Shown here: positions 1 through 5,266 of the stretch, piece by piece
Layout: each line of letters opens with the position of its first letter
How positions within the stretch are numbered: the first letter of the stretch is position 1
Source of the DNA: Candidatus Aenigmatarchaeota archaeon
GTDB taxonomy: Archaea; Aenigmatarchaeota; Aenigmatarchaeia; CG10238-14; SpSt-28
Assembly (NCBI GenBank): GCA_025058985.1
Contig: JANXEB010000106.1
Coordinates: 1 to 6,733 of the forward strand
DNA: 6,733 bases
Direction: 5' to 3'
Position numbers and translations under genes: made by a program
Notes under the pieces: model-generated
What the model was told of the DNA's origin: nothing
Seen by the model: the letters and a program-made list of their open reading frames with translations, nothing else
Database searches by the model: none

Positions 1-402
1 TTCAACAAGTGCAATAGTATCTCTAAAATCATGTTCTTTTCTAATTTCTGGTATTTCTTCTAATTTGTAAAATATTTTTTTCCCATACATTCTTGCTAAG
101 TAATGTTCGAAACTTGCTCCACTACTCTTTTTCCACCTGCCGATCATAAGCACGGCGTCACATGATTTTAACCATTCTGCAACTTGTATTAGCCACTCCA
201 TGTAATGTATTTCTCTTTTGGAATGTATATATGGATAATGCATTAAATGAGGTAAAAATGGAAAATGACCTTTTCTAATAATTTCTAAAAATGCATCTAA
301 TCCTTTTTTTATATTTTGTTCAACTTCTCTACATGTCTTTCCAGAATATGGTCCGGCAATGTATATTTTCATTGGTTTTAACTCACTATTGTTATCGTTC
401 AT
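1..402 (-). CDS. DUF4406 / nucleoside 2-deoxyribosyltransferase-like protein (C-terminus cut by window edge)
   Basis: The minus-strand frame is open from ATG at 402 to the left edge: 134 codons with no stop, so the C-terminus is missing. The protein has the Rossmann-like start MKIYIAGPYSG (residues 11-21), then PFLPHLMHYPY (48-58), CDAVLMIGRW (81-90) and SSGASFEHYLA (93-103). This is the motif order of the DUF4406 and nucleoside 2-deoxyribosyltransferase-like superfamily, in which the glycine-rich first strand binds a nucleotide or nucleoside and the Glu of SxGAxxE (E99 here) is the catalytic candidate. The substrate cannot be told from sequence; nucleotide salvage or hydrolysis of an N-glycosidic bond is a family-level inference. 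Two starts are possible: ATG 402 (used here, with an AT-rich TATA-like element about 26 bp upstream) and ATG 372, which gives the more usual family N-terminus. An in-frame TAA at 418-420 rules out a longer form. It is divergent from the 441-737 gene. Confidence 0.8.
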   Translation of the reverse strand, partial: MNDNNSELKPMKIYIAGPYSGKTCREVEQNIKKGLDAFLEIIRKGHFPFLPHLMHYPYIHSKREIHYMEWLIQVAEWLKSCDAVLMIGRWKKSSGASFEHYLARMYGKKIFYKLEEIPEIRKEHDFRDTIALVE

Positions 403-440
403 AATAATTTCTATTATTTATTTAAAAGTTTAAATATTTT
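403..440. promoter_or_regulatory. Short divergent promoter region with TATA-like elements for both flanking genes
   Basis: Only 38 bp separate the two divergent start codons, and they are almost purely A/T. On the plus strand TATTTATTTA (414-423) is centred about 22-26 bp before ATG 441. On the minus strand AAATATTTAAAC lies about 26 bp before ATG 402. This is the spacing expected for archaeal TATA boxes serving leaderless transcripts. No Shine-Dalgarno sequence is seen before either start. In such AT-rich DNA TATA-like strings are common, so the assignment is positional. Confidence 0.4.
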
Positions 441-737
441 ATGGCAGAAATTGTAATTCATATAGAAAAAAATAAATTTTTCTCCTTACTCAACAAACTT
501 AAAGAAGACGAAAAAGTATCCTTAGCAACTATAAAAACTAGGGAAGCTTCTATAATAGGTAAAGATGGTTTTTTAATAATAGTATCTGGTATAGAAGAAT
601 ATTGTAATAGGGCTAAAGAAATTGCTACTACGAATGGTGGTGTTTTACTCGATGAAGCTTATATTAAAAAAGTTTTGGAAGAAATAAAAAAAGAGGAAGA
701 AAAAGCTAAAGAAGGTTTTGGTTTTCTATTAGGTTAA
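441..737 (+). CDS. Small conserved-looking protein of unknown function, coupled to Bud32
   Basis: This 98-aa soluble protein is not confidently recognised. It has no signal peptide or membrane segment. The predicted pattern is an N-terminal strand (AEIVIHI) and helix, a central strand pair around TREASIIGKDGFLIIVSG (residues 33-50), a helix (EEYCNRAKEIA), a short strand GGVLL (66-70), then a long charged helix rich in Lys/Glu (72-90). It ends in a distinctive hydrophobic tail, GFGFLLG. Its TAA overlaps the ATG of the Bud32 gene by one base (TAATG), so the two are almost certainly co-translated. Because Bud32 works in the KEOPS complex, a reduced Cgi121-like subunit is a tempting idea, and the central IIG-KDG-hydrophobic strand loosely suggests it. 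However, Cgi121 is usually about 150 aa and I cannot establish homology. ATG 441 is the first start of the frame and sits at leaderless distance from a TATA-like element. Confidence 0.75.
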   Translation: MAEIVIHIEKNKFFSLLNKLKEDEKVSLATIKTREASIIGKDGFLIIVSGIEEYCNRAKEIATTNGGVLLDEAYIKKVLEEIKKEEEKAKEGFGFLLG

Positions 738-1351
738 TGAAAGTAATAAAAAGAGGTGCCGAAGCTATAATTTACTTAGATAGCAAAATGATTATTAAAG
801 AGAGGATTAAAAAAGGATATAGACTAAAAGAGATTGATGAAGAACTAAGAAGAAAAAGAACAAGAAAAGAAGCAAAAATTATTAATGATGTTAGAAGGCT
901 AAACATCAACGTACCAAAAATTTTCGAAATAGATGAAAAAAACTGTAAAATAGTAATGGAATTTATAGATGGTGTTGTTTTAAAAGATTTTATTAATAAA
1001 ATAGATAAGGAAGAAATAGAAGAAATATTTTTTAAAATTGGTAAAGATATTGGAAAAATGCATTCTTCGAATATAGTTCACGGAGATTTAACAACAAGCA
1101 ATATGATATTGAAAAACGATGAAATATTTTTCATAGATTTTGGTTTAGCAAACTATTCTAATAAAATAGAGGATAAAGCCGTCGATCTTAGATTAATGTA
1201 TGAAGCCTTGAAATCTGTACATTTTAAAGTTCTAGATATTGCTTGGAAGTCTTTTTTAAAAGGATACAGTGAAGAATTTAAAGAATATAAAAAAGTAGTT
1301 GAAAGATTTGAAGAAATAAAAAAAAGGGTTAGATATGTTGAAAGAAAATAG
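737..1351 (+). CDS. bud32: KEOPS-associated atypical kinase/ATPase Bud32 (PRPK family)
   Basis: This protein is 204 aa, the normal length for a stand-alone archaeal Bud32. It is a minimal kinase fold. Visible motifs are GAEA (7-10, shortened nucleotide loop), IIKERIKKGYR (19-29) with the ATP-contacting Lys, the helix EELRRKRTRKEAKII (35-49), the hinge region VMEFIDG (73-79), the catalytic loop HGDLTTSN (115-122, with Asp117 and Asn122), DFG (134-136) and DKAVDL (146-151). These are diagnostic of Bud32, which partners Kae1, Cgi121 and Pcc1 in making N6-threonylcarbamoyladenosine (t6A) at position 37 of ANN-decoding tRNAs; in KEOPS it acts mainly as an ATPase. Many archaea fuse it to Kae1, but here it is separate and Kae1 is not in the window. 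It starts inside the stop codon of the 98-aa gene and is followed 10 bp later by trm1, another tRNA-modification gene. No key residue is missing. Confidence 0.95.
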   Translation: MKVIKRGAEAIIYLDSKMIIKERIKKGYRLKEIDEELRRKRTRKEAKIINDVRRLNINVPKIFEIDEKNCKIVMEFIDGVVLKDFINKIDKEEIEEIFFKIGKDIGKMHSSNIVHGDLTTSNMILKNDEIFFIDFGLANYSNKIEDKAVDLRLMYEALKSVHFKVLDIAWKSFLKGYSEEFKEYKKVVERFEEIKKRVRYVERK

Positions 1352-1357
1352 GTAAAT
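1350..1357 (+). promoter_or_regulatory. Ribosome binding site of trm1
   Basis: AGGTAAAT ends 4 bp before ATG 1362 and resembles the archaeal Shine-Dalgarno core AGGTGAT, with one mismatch. It overlaps the stop codon of bud32 (TAG, 1349-1351), so termination of bud32 brings ribosomes next to it. It is one of the few SD-like sites in the window; most internal genes rely on overlap coupling. Confidence 0.5.
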
Positions 1358-1361
1358 CTTT

Positions 1362-2459
1362 ATGAACACTATAATAGAAGGAAAAGCAGTTTTAAAAGTA
1401 CCTTCGGATTATTTAAAAAAATCAAATTTTTACAATCCACTATCTGAAATTTCAAGAGATTTTACTGTTATTTTTGTTGATAATTTAGAAAAAAATGATT
1501 TAATTATATTAGATGCTTTATCAGCAATAGGAGCAAGAGGAATAAGAATTATTTTGGAATGTAGTAATGTTAAAGAAGTTTGGTTTAATGATTATAGCAA
1601 AGAAGCTATAGAAATTTTAAAAGAAAATTTGAAAATAAATAAAATAGAAGATAAATCTAAGGTTTTTTGTAAAGATGCTTGTGTCTTACTAAGTGAAACA
1701 AAAAGATTTTTTGATTATATAGACATAGATCCCTTTGGTTCGCCAATATATTTTCTCGATGGTGTTGCCAGAGCTATTAAAAGAACTGGATATGTTGGAG
1801 TTACAGCTACTGATATGCAAGCCTTAATAGGAATAAATAAAAATGCATGCTTAAGAAAATATGGAATTTTTTCTTTTAAAACAGATATGTTACATGATGT
1901 TGGTTTAAGAAATTTAATAGCTTCTTTATCATTAAATTTTTCTAAATATATGTTTTCATTTAAACCGATGCTTTCTTTTTATAAAAATCATTTTTATAGA
2001 GTTTTTGGTTATTTAAAAAAAAGTAGAAAAACAACAAATGAAAATCTATCAAAAAATATTGGATTTATATTATATTGCAAAAATTGTTTAAATAGAAGAT
2101 TTTCCTATGAAATAAAAGAAATTTGTGAGAACTGTAATAAAGATTTTAATATAATTTTTCCAACATGGATTGGAGAAACTAATGATAAAGAACTTATAGA
2201 AAAGATATTAATACATCTAAAAAAATTTAATTATATGAGAAATTTAAAAGAAATTGAAAAAACTATTTCGGTATTAAGAAACGAAATAAACGCCCCGTGT
2301 TACAATTTACATAAAATAGCCTCGGTTTACAAAACTGGTTTGAAAAAAACAACGGAAGTTATTAATTCATTAAAAGAAGCCTCCCTAGTTCATTTTTCAA
2401 CGACATCTATAAAAACTAAAAAAAATATAAAAGAAATTTTAGAAACATTTAAAAAATGA
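1362..2459 (+). CDS. trm1: tRNA (guanine(26)-N2)-dimethyltransferase Trm1
   Basis: This is an S-adenosylmethionine-dependent RNA methyltransferase that makes m2,2G at G26 of tRNAs in the cytoplasm. The 365-aa product matches the usual archaeal length of about 370-390 aa. In order: N-terminal IIEGKAVLKVP; FYNP (23-26); motif I DALSAIGARGIR (51-62), the SAM-binding loop; the acidic motif ND (76-77); the catalytic motif DIDPFGSP (121-128), characteristic of Trm1; DMQAL (151-155); CLRKYG (163-168); HFYRVF (210-215); a four-cysteine zinc-finger-like pair CKNC (239-242) and CENC (255-258); and a C-terminal winged-helix-like segment (about 280-365) ending in a basic tail. Everything expected is present and nothing looks degraded. 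It lies 10 bp after bud32 behind an SD-like site, and its TGA overlaps the ATG of the UbiA-like gene (ATGA). Confidence 0.96.
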   Translation: MNTIIEGKAVLKVPSDYLKKSNFYNPLSEISRDFTVIFVDNLEKNDLIILDALSAIGARGIRIILECSNVKEVWFNDYSKEAIEILKENLKINKIEDKSKVFCKDACVLLSETKRFFDYIDIDPFGSPIYFLDGVARAIKRTGYVGVTATDMQALIGINKNACLRKYGIFSFKTDMLHDVGLRNLIASLSLNFSKYMFSFKPMLSFYKNHFYRVFGYLKKSRKTTNENLSKNIGFILYCKNCLNRRFSYEIKEICENCNKDFNIIFPTWIGETNDKELIEKILIHLKKFNYMRNLKEIEKTISVLRNEINAPCYNLHKIASVYKTGLKKTTEVINSLKEASLVHFSTTSIKTKKNIKEILETFKK

Positions 2460-3298
2460 AAGTCCCTTATTTACATAACATAACCAGAACAGCTTTTCAA
2501 TTTCTCATAGGTGCGTTGATGTTTTTCTTTTATAACGAAAAAATAGACTTAATAAAACTAACCATAAGCCTAGCTAGCATTTGTTTCTTATATATTTTTA
2601 TTTACGTGATGAATGATATAATAGATTACAGAAAAGATGTATCAAATAAAGTAACTGTAAAAAGGAAGAAAATAGCAAACTCTCTTCTTCATCAAAAAAA
2701 TTTAGAAATAGAAAAAATAGTCAGTATTTCTTATTTTTCATTATTTCTAGGTTTATTATTATCGTTTTTCTCATCAACTATATTTCCATTTCTAATGTTA
2801 GGATTATTATTTACAAACTTTATTCACTCTAATGCTATAATAAATATAAGAAACATATCACCTATTTCTATTTTCAATATGCTTGTAATGCAATTAATAA
2901 AATTTTCTTCAGGCTGGTTTTCTCAAACTTCTTCTTTTGAAAACTTTCCAACATATTTGTTTGTATTATTCTCTTCTGTGTACGTGATTTTTTACAAAGC
3001 TATAAAATCTGACCTAAAATGGAGAGTATTTTTGATCAAAGAAAAAATTTCCTTGATTAGTCTATCTATTATTTCAATTTTTTCACTTATATTATCCTTA
3101 TTTTTATATGATATAATATTACCGTTACTAATAGTTTTAGTCTTTAGCGTTATTTTCTTTACAGTCTTTGTAAAACTAAAAAAATTCGAAGAAAAACTTA
3201 AAATCGGCGTAGCGCTCTCTCTTTTATTATTATTTATGTTTTTTTCAAGTAGTTTTATTTTCAAAATAAACCCGTTTCTATTGAGAGTAAATAATTAA
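2456..3298 (+). CDS. UbiA-superfamily prenyltransferase-like membrane protein
   Basis: The product is 280 aa and very hydrophobic, with about eight or nine transmembrane helices by eye (roughly 12-27, 34-52, 88-105, 108-125, 137-155, 165-182, 198-216, 217-239, 249-268). The UbiA first aspartate motif is intact as NDIIDYRKD (53-61), and the following basic loop NKVTVKRKKIANS (64-76) corresponds to the family's 'K-RP-IA-G' segment. The second, normally DxxxD, motif should lie near YKAIKSDLKW (180-189), where only Asp186 is available. UbiA enzymes move prenyl groups onto aromatic, sugar-phosphate or lipid acceptors in the membrane, and some archaeal members make ether lipids or decaprenylphosphoryl-ribose. 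The acceptor cannot be assigned here, and reduced activity is possible. It overlaps trm1 by 4 bp. A same-frame open stretch follows its TAA (see 3299-3406). Confidence 0.72.
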   Translation: MKVPYLHNITRTAFQFLIGALMFFFYNEKIDLIKLTISLASICFLYIFIYVMNDIIDYRKDVSNKVTVKRKKIANSLLHQKNLEIEKIVSISYFSLFLGLLLSFFSSTIFPFLMLGLLFTNFIHSNAIINIRNISPISIFNMLVMQLIKFSSGWFSQTSSFENFPTYLFVLFSSVYVIFYKAIKSDLKWRVFLIKEKISLISLSIISIFSLILSLFLYDIILPLLIVLVFSVIFFTVFVKLKKFEEKLKIGVALSLLLLFMFFSSSFIFKINPFLLRVNN

Positions 3299-3406
3299 AT
3301 TTCTTACATTTTAAAAAATTCTGAGCTAAATAAGATAATAAAAGAAAGACTAAACATAACTATAGAAAACAATATAGAGAATTTAAGAGAATTAATTTGT
3401 AAGTGA
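3299..3406 (+). other. In-frame open stretch after the UbiA-like stop, 35 codons, no standard start codon
   Basis: Directly after TAA 3296-3298 and in the same frame there are 35 sense codons ending in TGA 3404-3406. The decoded peptide looks protein-like: NSELNKIIKERLNITIENN followed by a second helix-like part, a charged amphipathic pattern unlike the membrane protein upstream. Its TGA overlaps the GTG start of the PHP gene (GTGA), an arrangement typical of coupled cistrons. No ATG, GTG or TTG occurs in any forward frame of 3299-3396, so it has no ordinary start. It could be translated from a rare start (ATT 3299 or an ATA), be a readthrough extension of the UbiA-like protein, be the remnant of a decayed gene, reflect a base error upstream, or be non-coding spacer that stays open by chance. 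I cannot choose among these. Confidence 0.35.
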
Positions 3407-4014
3407 ATGGGATTTTTCATTTGCATACAGTTTACTCAAAAGGTTCTTCTATAAAAATAGAATATTTAGTAAAGTTTATAAAAAATAGAAAAATAGATGG
3501 TATATGCATAACAGACCATTCTAGTTTTAAAGGTTATGAAAAAATTAAAAAATTAGTTAAAATAGATGTTGTCCCGGGAATAGAAATTGACACAAATTTT
3601 GGAGATGTTATTATTATTGGAATAGAAGAACTAAAAAATAGAGTTTATAATTATAACGACCTGGTGGACTTTGTTAAAAACAACGGTGGTTTAGTTGTTT
3701 TACCTCATCCTTTCGATATATTTAGAAAAGGTGTTTTAACAAAAAATAAAGAGGTTTATTTCGACGTCTTAGAGATATTTAATGGCAGATGTATCCTCGA
3801 CACTTTCAATGAAAAATCAAAAATGTTTTGTAAAATGAAAAACAAAATCGGAATAGCTGGTAGCGATGCTCACTTTGCAGCAGAACTTGACAATTGTTAC
3901 TTAACTTACGAAAATGACTTTTTCGAATCAATTAAAAAAGGCAAATTTAAAAATATTATCAACAAAAAATCCAAGCTGGTTTATTCTATACTTACTCTTA
4001 TTGAGAAACTCTAA
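3403..4014 (+). CDS. PHP-domain metal-dependent phosphoesterase
   Basis: This 203-aa protein has the polymerase-and-histidinol-phosphatase (PHP) fold. The metal-ligand motifs run in order: FHLHT (5-9, His6 and His8), CITDH (35-39, Asp38 and His39), VPGIEI (57-62, Glu61), LPHPFD (100-105, His102), LEIFNGR (123-129, Glu124) and AGSDAHF (152-158, Asp155 and His157). This is the trinuclear metal centre that hydrolyses phosphomonoesters or phosphodiesters in the family, which includes histidinol phosphatase, the nuclease TrpH/RNase AM and polymerase exonuclease domains. The Asp that often follows HxHT-S is Lys13 here. It is too short for a TrpH-type protein with the inserted domain, and the substrate is unknown. 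GTG 3403 is the start: an in-frame TAA lies immediately upstream (3400-3402) and the HLHT motif sits at the usual distance from the N-terminus. Its 3' end overlaps the convergent S4 gene by 17 bp. Confidence 0.85.
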   Translation: MNGIFHLHTVYSKGSSIKIEYLVKFIKNRKIDGICITDHSSFKGYEKIKKLVKIDVVPGIEIDTNFGDVIIIGIEELKNRVYNYNDLVDFVKNNGGLVVLPHPFDIFRKGVLTKNKEVYFDVLEIFNGRCILDTFNEKSKMFCKMKNKIGIAGSDAHFAAELDNCYLTYENDFFESIKKGKFKNIINKKSKLVYSILTLIEKL

Positions 4015-4450
4015 TATAATTTTCTTCTTCTCTACCAACTAAATAGCTCGGAAAAGGTACTATTCTATCACCGATAAAAACTTTTTTATGAGTTATTAAT
4101 TGTCTAGCGTGTTTAATACTTTTTGCCAAATTTTTATTAAAAAGAATAGTTTGCAATCTTCTTTTCAAAATATCCTCCACAGTTAAATTCAAAACACTAG
4201 CTAAATCAGCATTAATTTCTAGTATACCAAGTTTATAAAGCTTCTTTATAAGAGTATTTTTTAAATTTTCATCATTTTTAGCTGCTGCCTCTCTAGCCAT
4301 TCTTCTAAATTTTCTTAATATAGCTTCACTCACCCAAAGTTCTTTTTTTCTTTTTAATCCATATTTTTTCATCATTTTCTTCTCCTCAATCAATCTTTCT
4401 TCATCCCATGGTCTAAATGGCTTGGAATACTTCTTCTTTAACCTTCTCAT
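3998..4450 (-). CDS. rps4: Small-subunit ribosomal protein S4 (uS4)
   Basis: This is a primary 16S rRNA-binding protein of the small subunit. The 150-aa product carries the archaeal/eukaryotic hallmarks: a basic N-terminus with KKYSKPFRPWDEERL (6-20), KKYGLKRKKELW (28-39), LRKFRRMAREAA (45-56), a middle region LYKLGIL and LTVEDILKRRLQTILF (89-104), then the S4 RNA-binding domain, which contains LAKSIKHARQLITHKKVFIG (108-127) and PSYLVGREEE (134-143). Archaeal S4 is usually about 160-190 aa. The shortening is at the C-terminus, which stops soon after the S4 domain (NYIRVSQ) with no basic tail. Its ATG overlaps the S13 stop (ATGA). In most archaea S11 follows S4; here the next gene is the convergent PHP gene, whose last 17 bp overlap S4. 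Confidence 0.96.
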   Translation of the reverse strand: MRRLKKKYSKPFRPWDEERLIEEKKMMKKYGLKRKKELWVSEAILRKFRRMAREAAAKNDENLKNTLIKKLYKLGILEINADLASVLNLTVEDILKRRLQTILFNKNLAKSIKHARQLITHKKVFIGDRIVPFPSYLVGREEENYIRVSQ

Positions 4451-4992
4451 TTTTGTTGTTGAAGAACTTTTTTCCTAACAACACCAACTGCTAATCCTCT
4501 TCTAAAATGAGATCTAGTCCTTTGTCCTCTAACTGGTTGACCGTACATATGTCTATAACCTCTCCATGTTTTCAAACTCTTTTCCCTCTCTATATCCATC
4601 TTAACAGTTATTTCTAAATCTGTTCCTATCAAATGCATGTTCTTCCCACTATAATAATCTCTTCTTCTATTAAGTAAAAAAGAAGGTATCCCAAATTTCA
4701 ATGGATTTTTTATAACTTCCTCTATTTTTTCTATTTGCTCCTCGCTCAAATCCTTCAATTTTAATGAATAATCCAAACCTAGAACTTCGCAAACACACTT
4801 AGATAAAGTATAACCGACCCCTTTTATATCTGCCAAACCGTAGAGAACGTTTTTTTCACCGTTTAAATCCGTATTACAAATTCTAACTACATTCTTTTCA
4901 ACTTTAACCTCTTTTTTCCTTTCCTCTTTTTTAGTTTGTTTAACCTCAGTTTCTACCTTCAACTTCTCTTCCTTTGGTTTAGAGATCCCCAT
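4447..4992 (-). CDS. rps13: Small-subunit ribosomal protein S13 (uS13) with charged N-terminal extension
   Basis: S13 sits at the head of the small subunit, contacting helix 42 of 16S rRNA, S19, tRNA and the inter-subunit bridges. The core begins at about residue 34 (VVRICNTDLNG) and contains LADIKGVGYTLSKCVCEVLG (53-72), FLLNRRRDYYSG (105-116), HLIGTDL (120-126) and the C-terminal signature YGQPVRGQRTRSHFRRG (150-166). The total is 181 aa; archaeal S13 is typically about 148-160 aa. Residues 1-33 are an extra, low-complexity Lys/Glu tail (for example KKEERKKEVKVEK). No Met occurs between residues 1 and 34, so ATG 4992 is the only standard ATG for this frame before the core. The ATG lies about 30 nt downstream of the RNase P RNA, just past a T-rich stretch that could act as terminator and TATA-like element. 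It overlaps rps4 by 4 bp. Confidence 0.95.
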   Translation of the reverse strand: MGISKPKEEKLKVETEVKQTKKEERKKEVKVEKNVVRICNTDLNGEKNVLYGLADIKGVGYTLSKCVCEVLGLDYSLKLKDLSEEQIEKIEEVIKNPLKFGIPSFLLNRRRDYYSGKNMHLIGTDLEITVKMDIEREKSLKTWRGYRHMYGQPVRGQRTRSHFRRGLAVGVVRKKVLQQQK

Positions 4993-5007
4993 AAAAATAA
5001 ATTCAAC

Positions 5008-5022
5008 TAATAAAAAATAAAA
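5008..5022 (-). terminator. Probable oligo-T terminator of the RNase P RNA (possible rps13 promoter element)
   Basis: Read on the minus strand, P1 of the RNase P RNA runs straight into CTTTTATTTTTTATTAG, a U-rich tail of the kind that ends archaeal transcripts. The same stretch lies about 20-30 bp before ATG 4992 of rps13, so it could also serve as a TATA-like element for a leaderless S13-S4 transcript. The two uses are not exclusive. Confidence 0.45.
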
Positions 5023-5266
5023 GAGTAAGCCAATGTAATCCCCTTTCTATTTTTACATGGCATTTGTCTAAGCGAAACTCTTGCAACTCATCTGCAAGTT
5101 GCACCCGTTTCATCCTCGATAAAAATCATTACTCATTTCTAATCATTGTTTATTTTATCGAGGTATCGTTTCTGATGTGCAACTTTTGGTTTCCCAAAGC
5201 TCCTTTCGGAGCTACATCATTGAGGGGAATTTCTTCCTCTATGGGAGCCATGCATTGGCTTACTCT
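5022..5266 (-). ncRNA. rnpB: RNase P RNA, small archaeal form
   Basis: This is the catalytic RNA that removes 5' leaders from pre-tRNAs. It is visibly less AT-rich than its surroundings. The ends pair as a perfect 14-bp helix P1 (5253-5266 with 5022-5035). P2 is CAUGGC (5247-5252) with GCCAUG (5056-5061). P4 pairs 5223-5231 with 5037-5044, AAU(U)CCCCU against AGGGGAUU, with the universally conserved bulged U at 5228. P8 is AGCUCC-GAAA-GGAGCU (5198-5213) and P9 is UUGG-GAAA-CCAA (5186-5197). P10 is AGUUGCAC (5177-5184) with GUGCAACU (5097-5104). P12 has 11 bp (5153-5163 with 5114-5124). Conserved regions: CR-I GAGGAAGAAAUUCC (from about 5239), CR-II CAUCAGAAACGAUACC (5162-5177), CR-III GGAUGAAACGGGUGC (5101-5115), CR-IV AGACAAAUGCC (5059-5069) and CR-V AUAGAAAGGGGAUUA (5036-5050, AUAGAA for the usual ACAGAA). 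P3 is only about 3 bp and P15/P16 are nearly absent. Ends are set by P1; exact termini are unproven. Confidence 0.94.

Noticed and set aside
2992..3264. A 90-codon minus-strand open frame inside the UbiA-like gene
   Set aside because: It is fully antisense to a membrane protein gene with clear motifs; the Lys/Asn/Ile-rich product is a composition shadow.
3296..3298. Pyrrolysine or selenocysteine recoding at the UbiA-like stop
   Set aside because: The stop is TAA; pyrrolysine uses TAG and selenocysteine uses TGA, and no structured element follows.
3403..4014. RNase P protein Rpp30, a PHP-like fold, in view of the nearby RNase P RNA
   Set aside because: Rpp30 lacks the PHP metal ligands, whereas this protein keeps HLH, TDH, GIE, HP and SDAH motifs.
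5022..5266. SRP (7S) RNA, a riboswitch or an rps13 leader as the identity of the structured block
   Set aside because: The CR-I to CR-V strings and the P1/P2/P4 arrangement with bulged U fit RNase P RNA; the SRP helix 8 signature is not present, and the terminal helix closes well before rps13.
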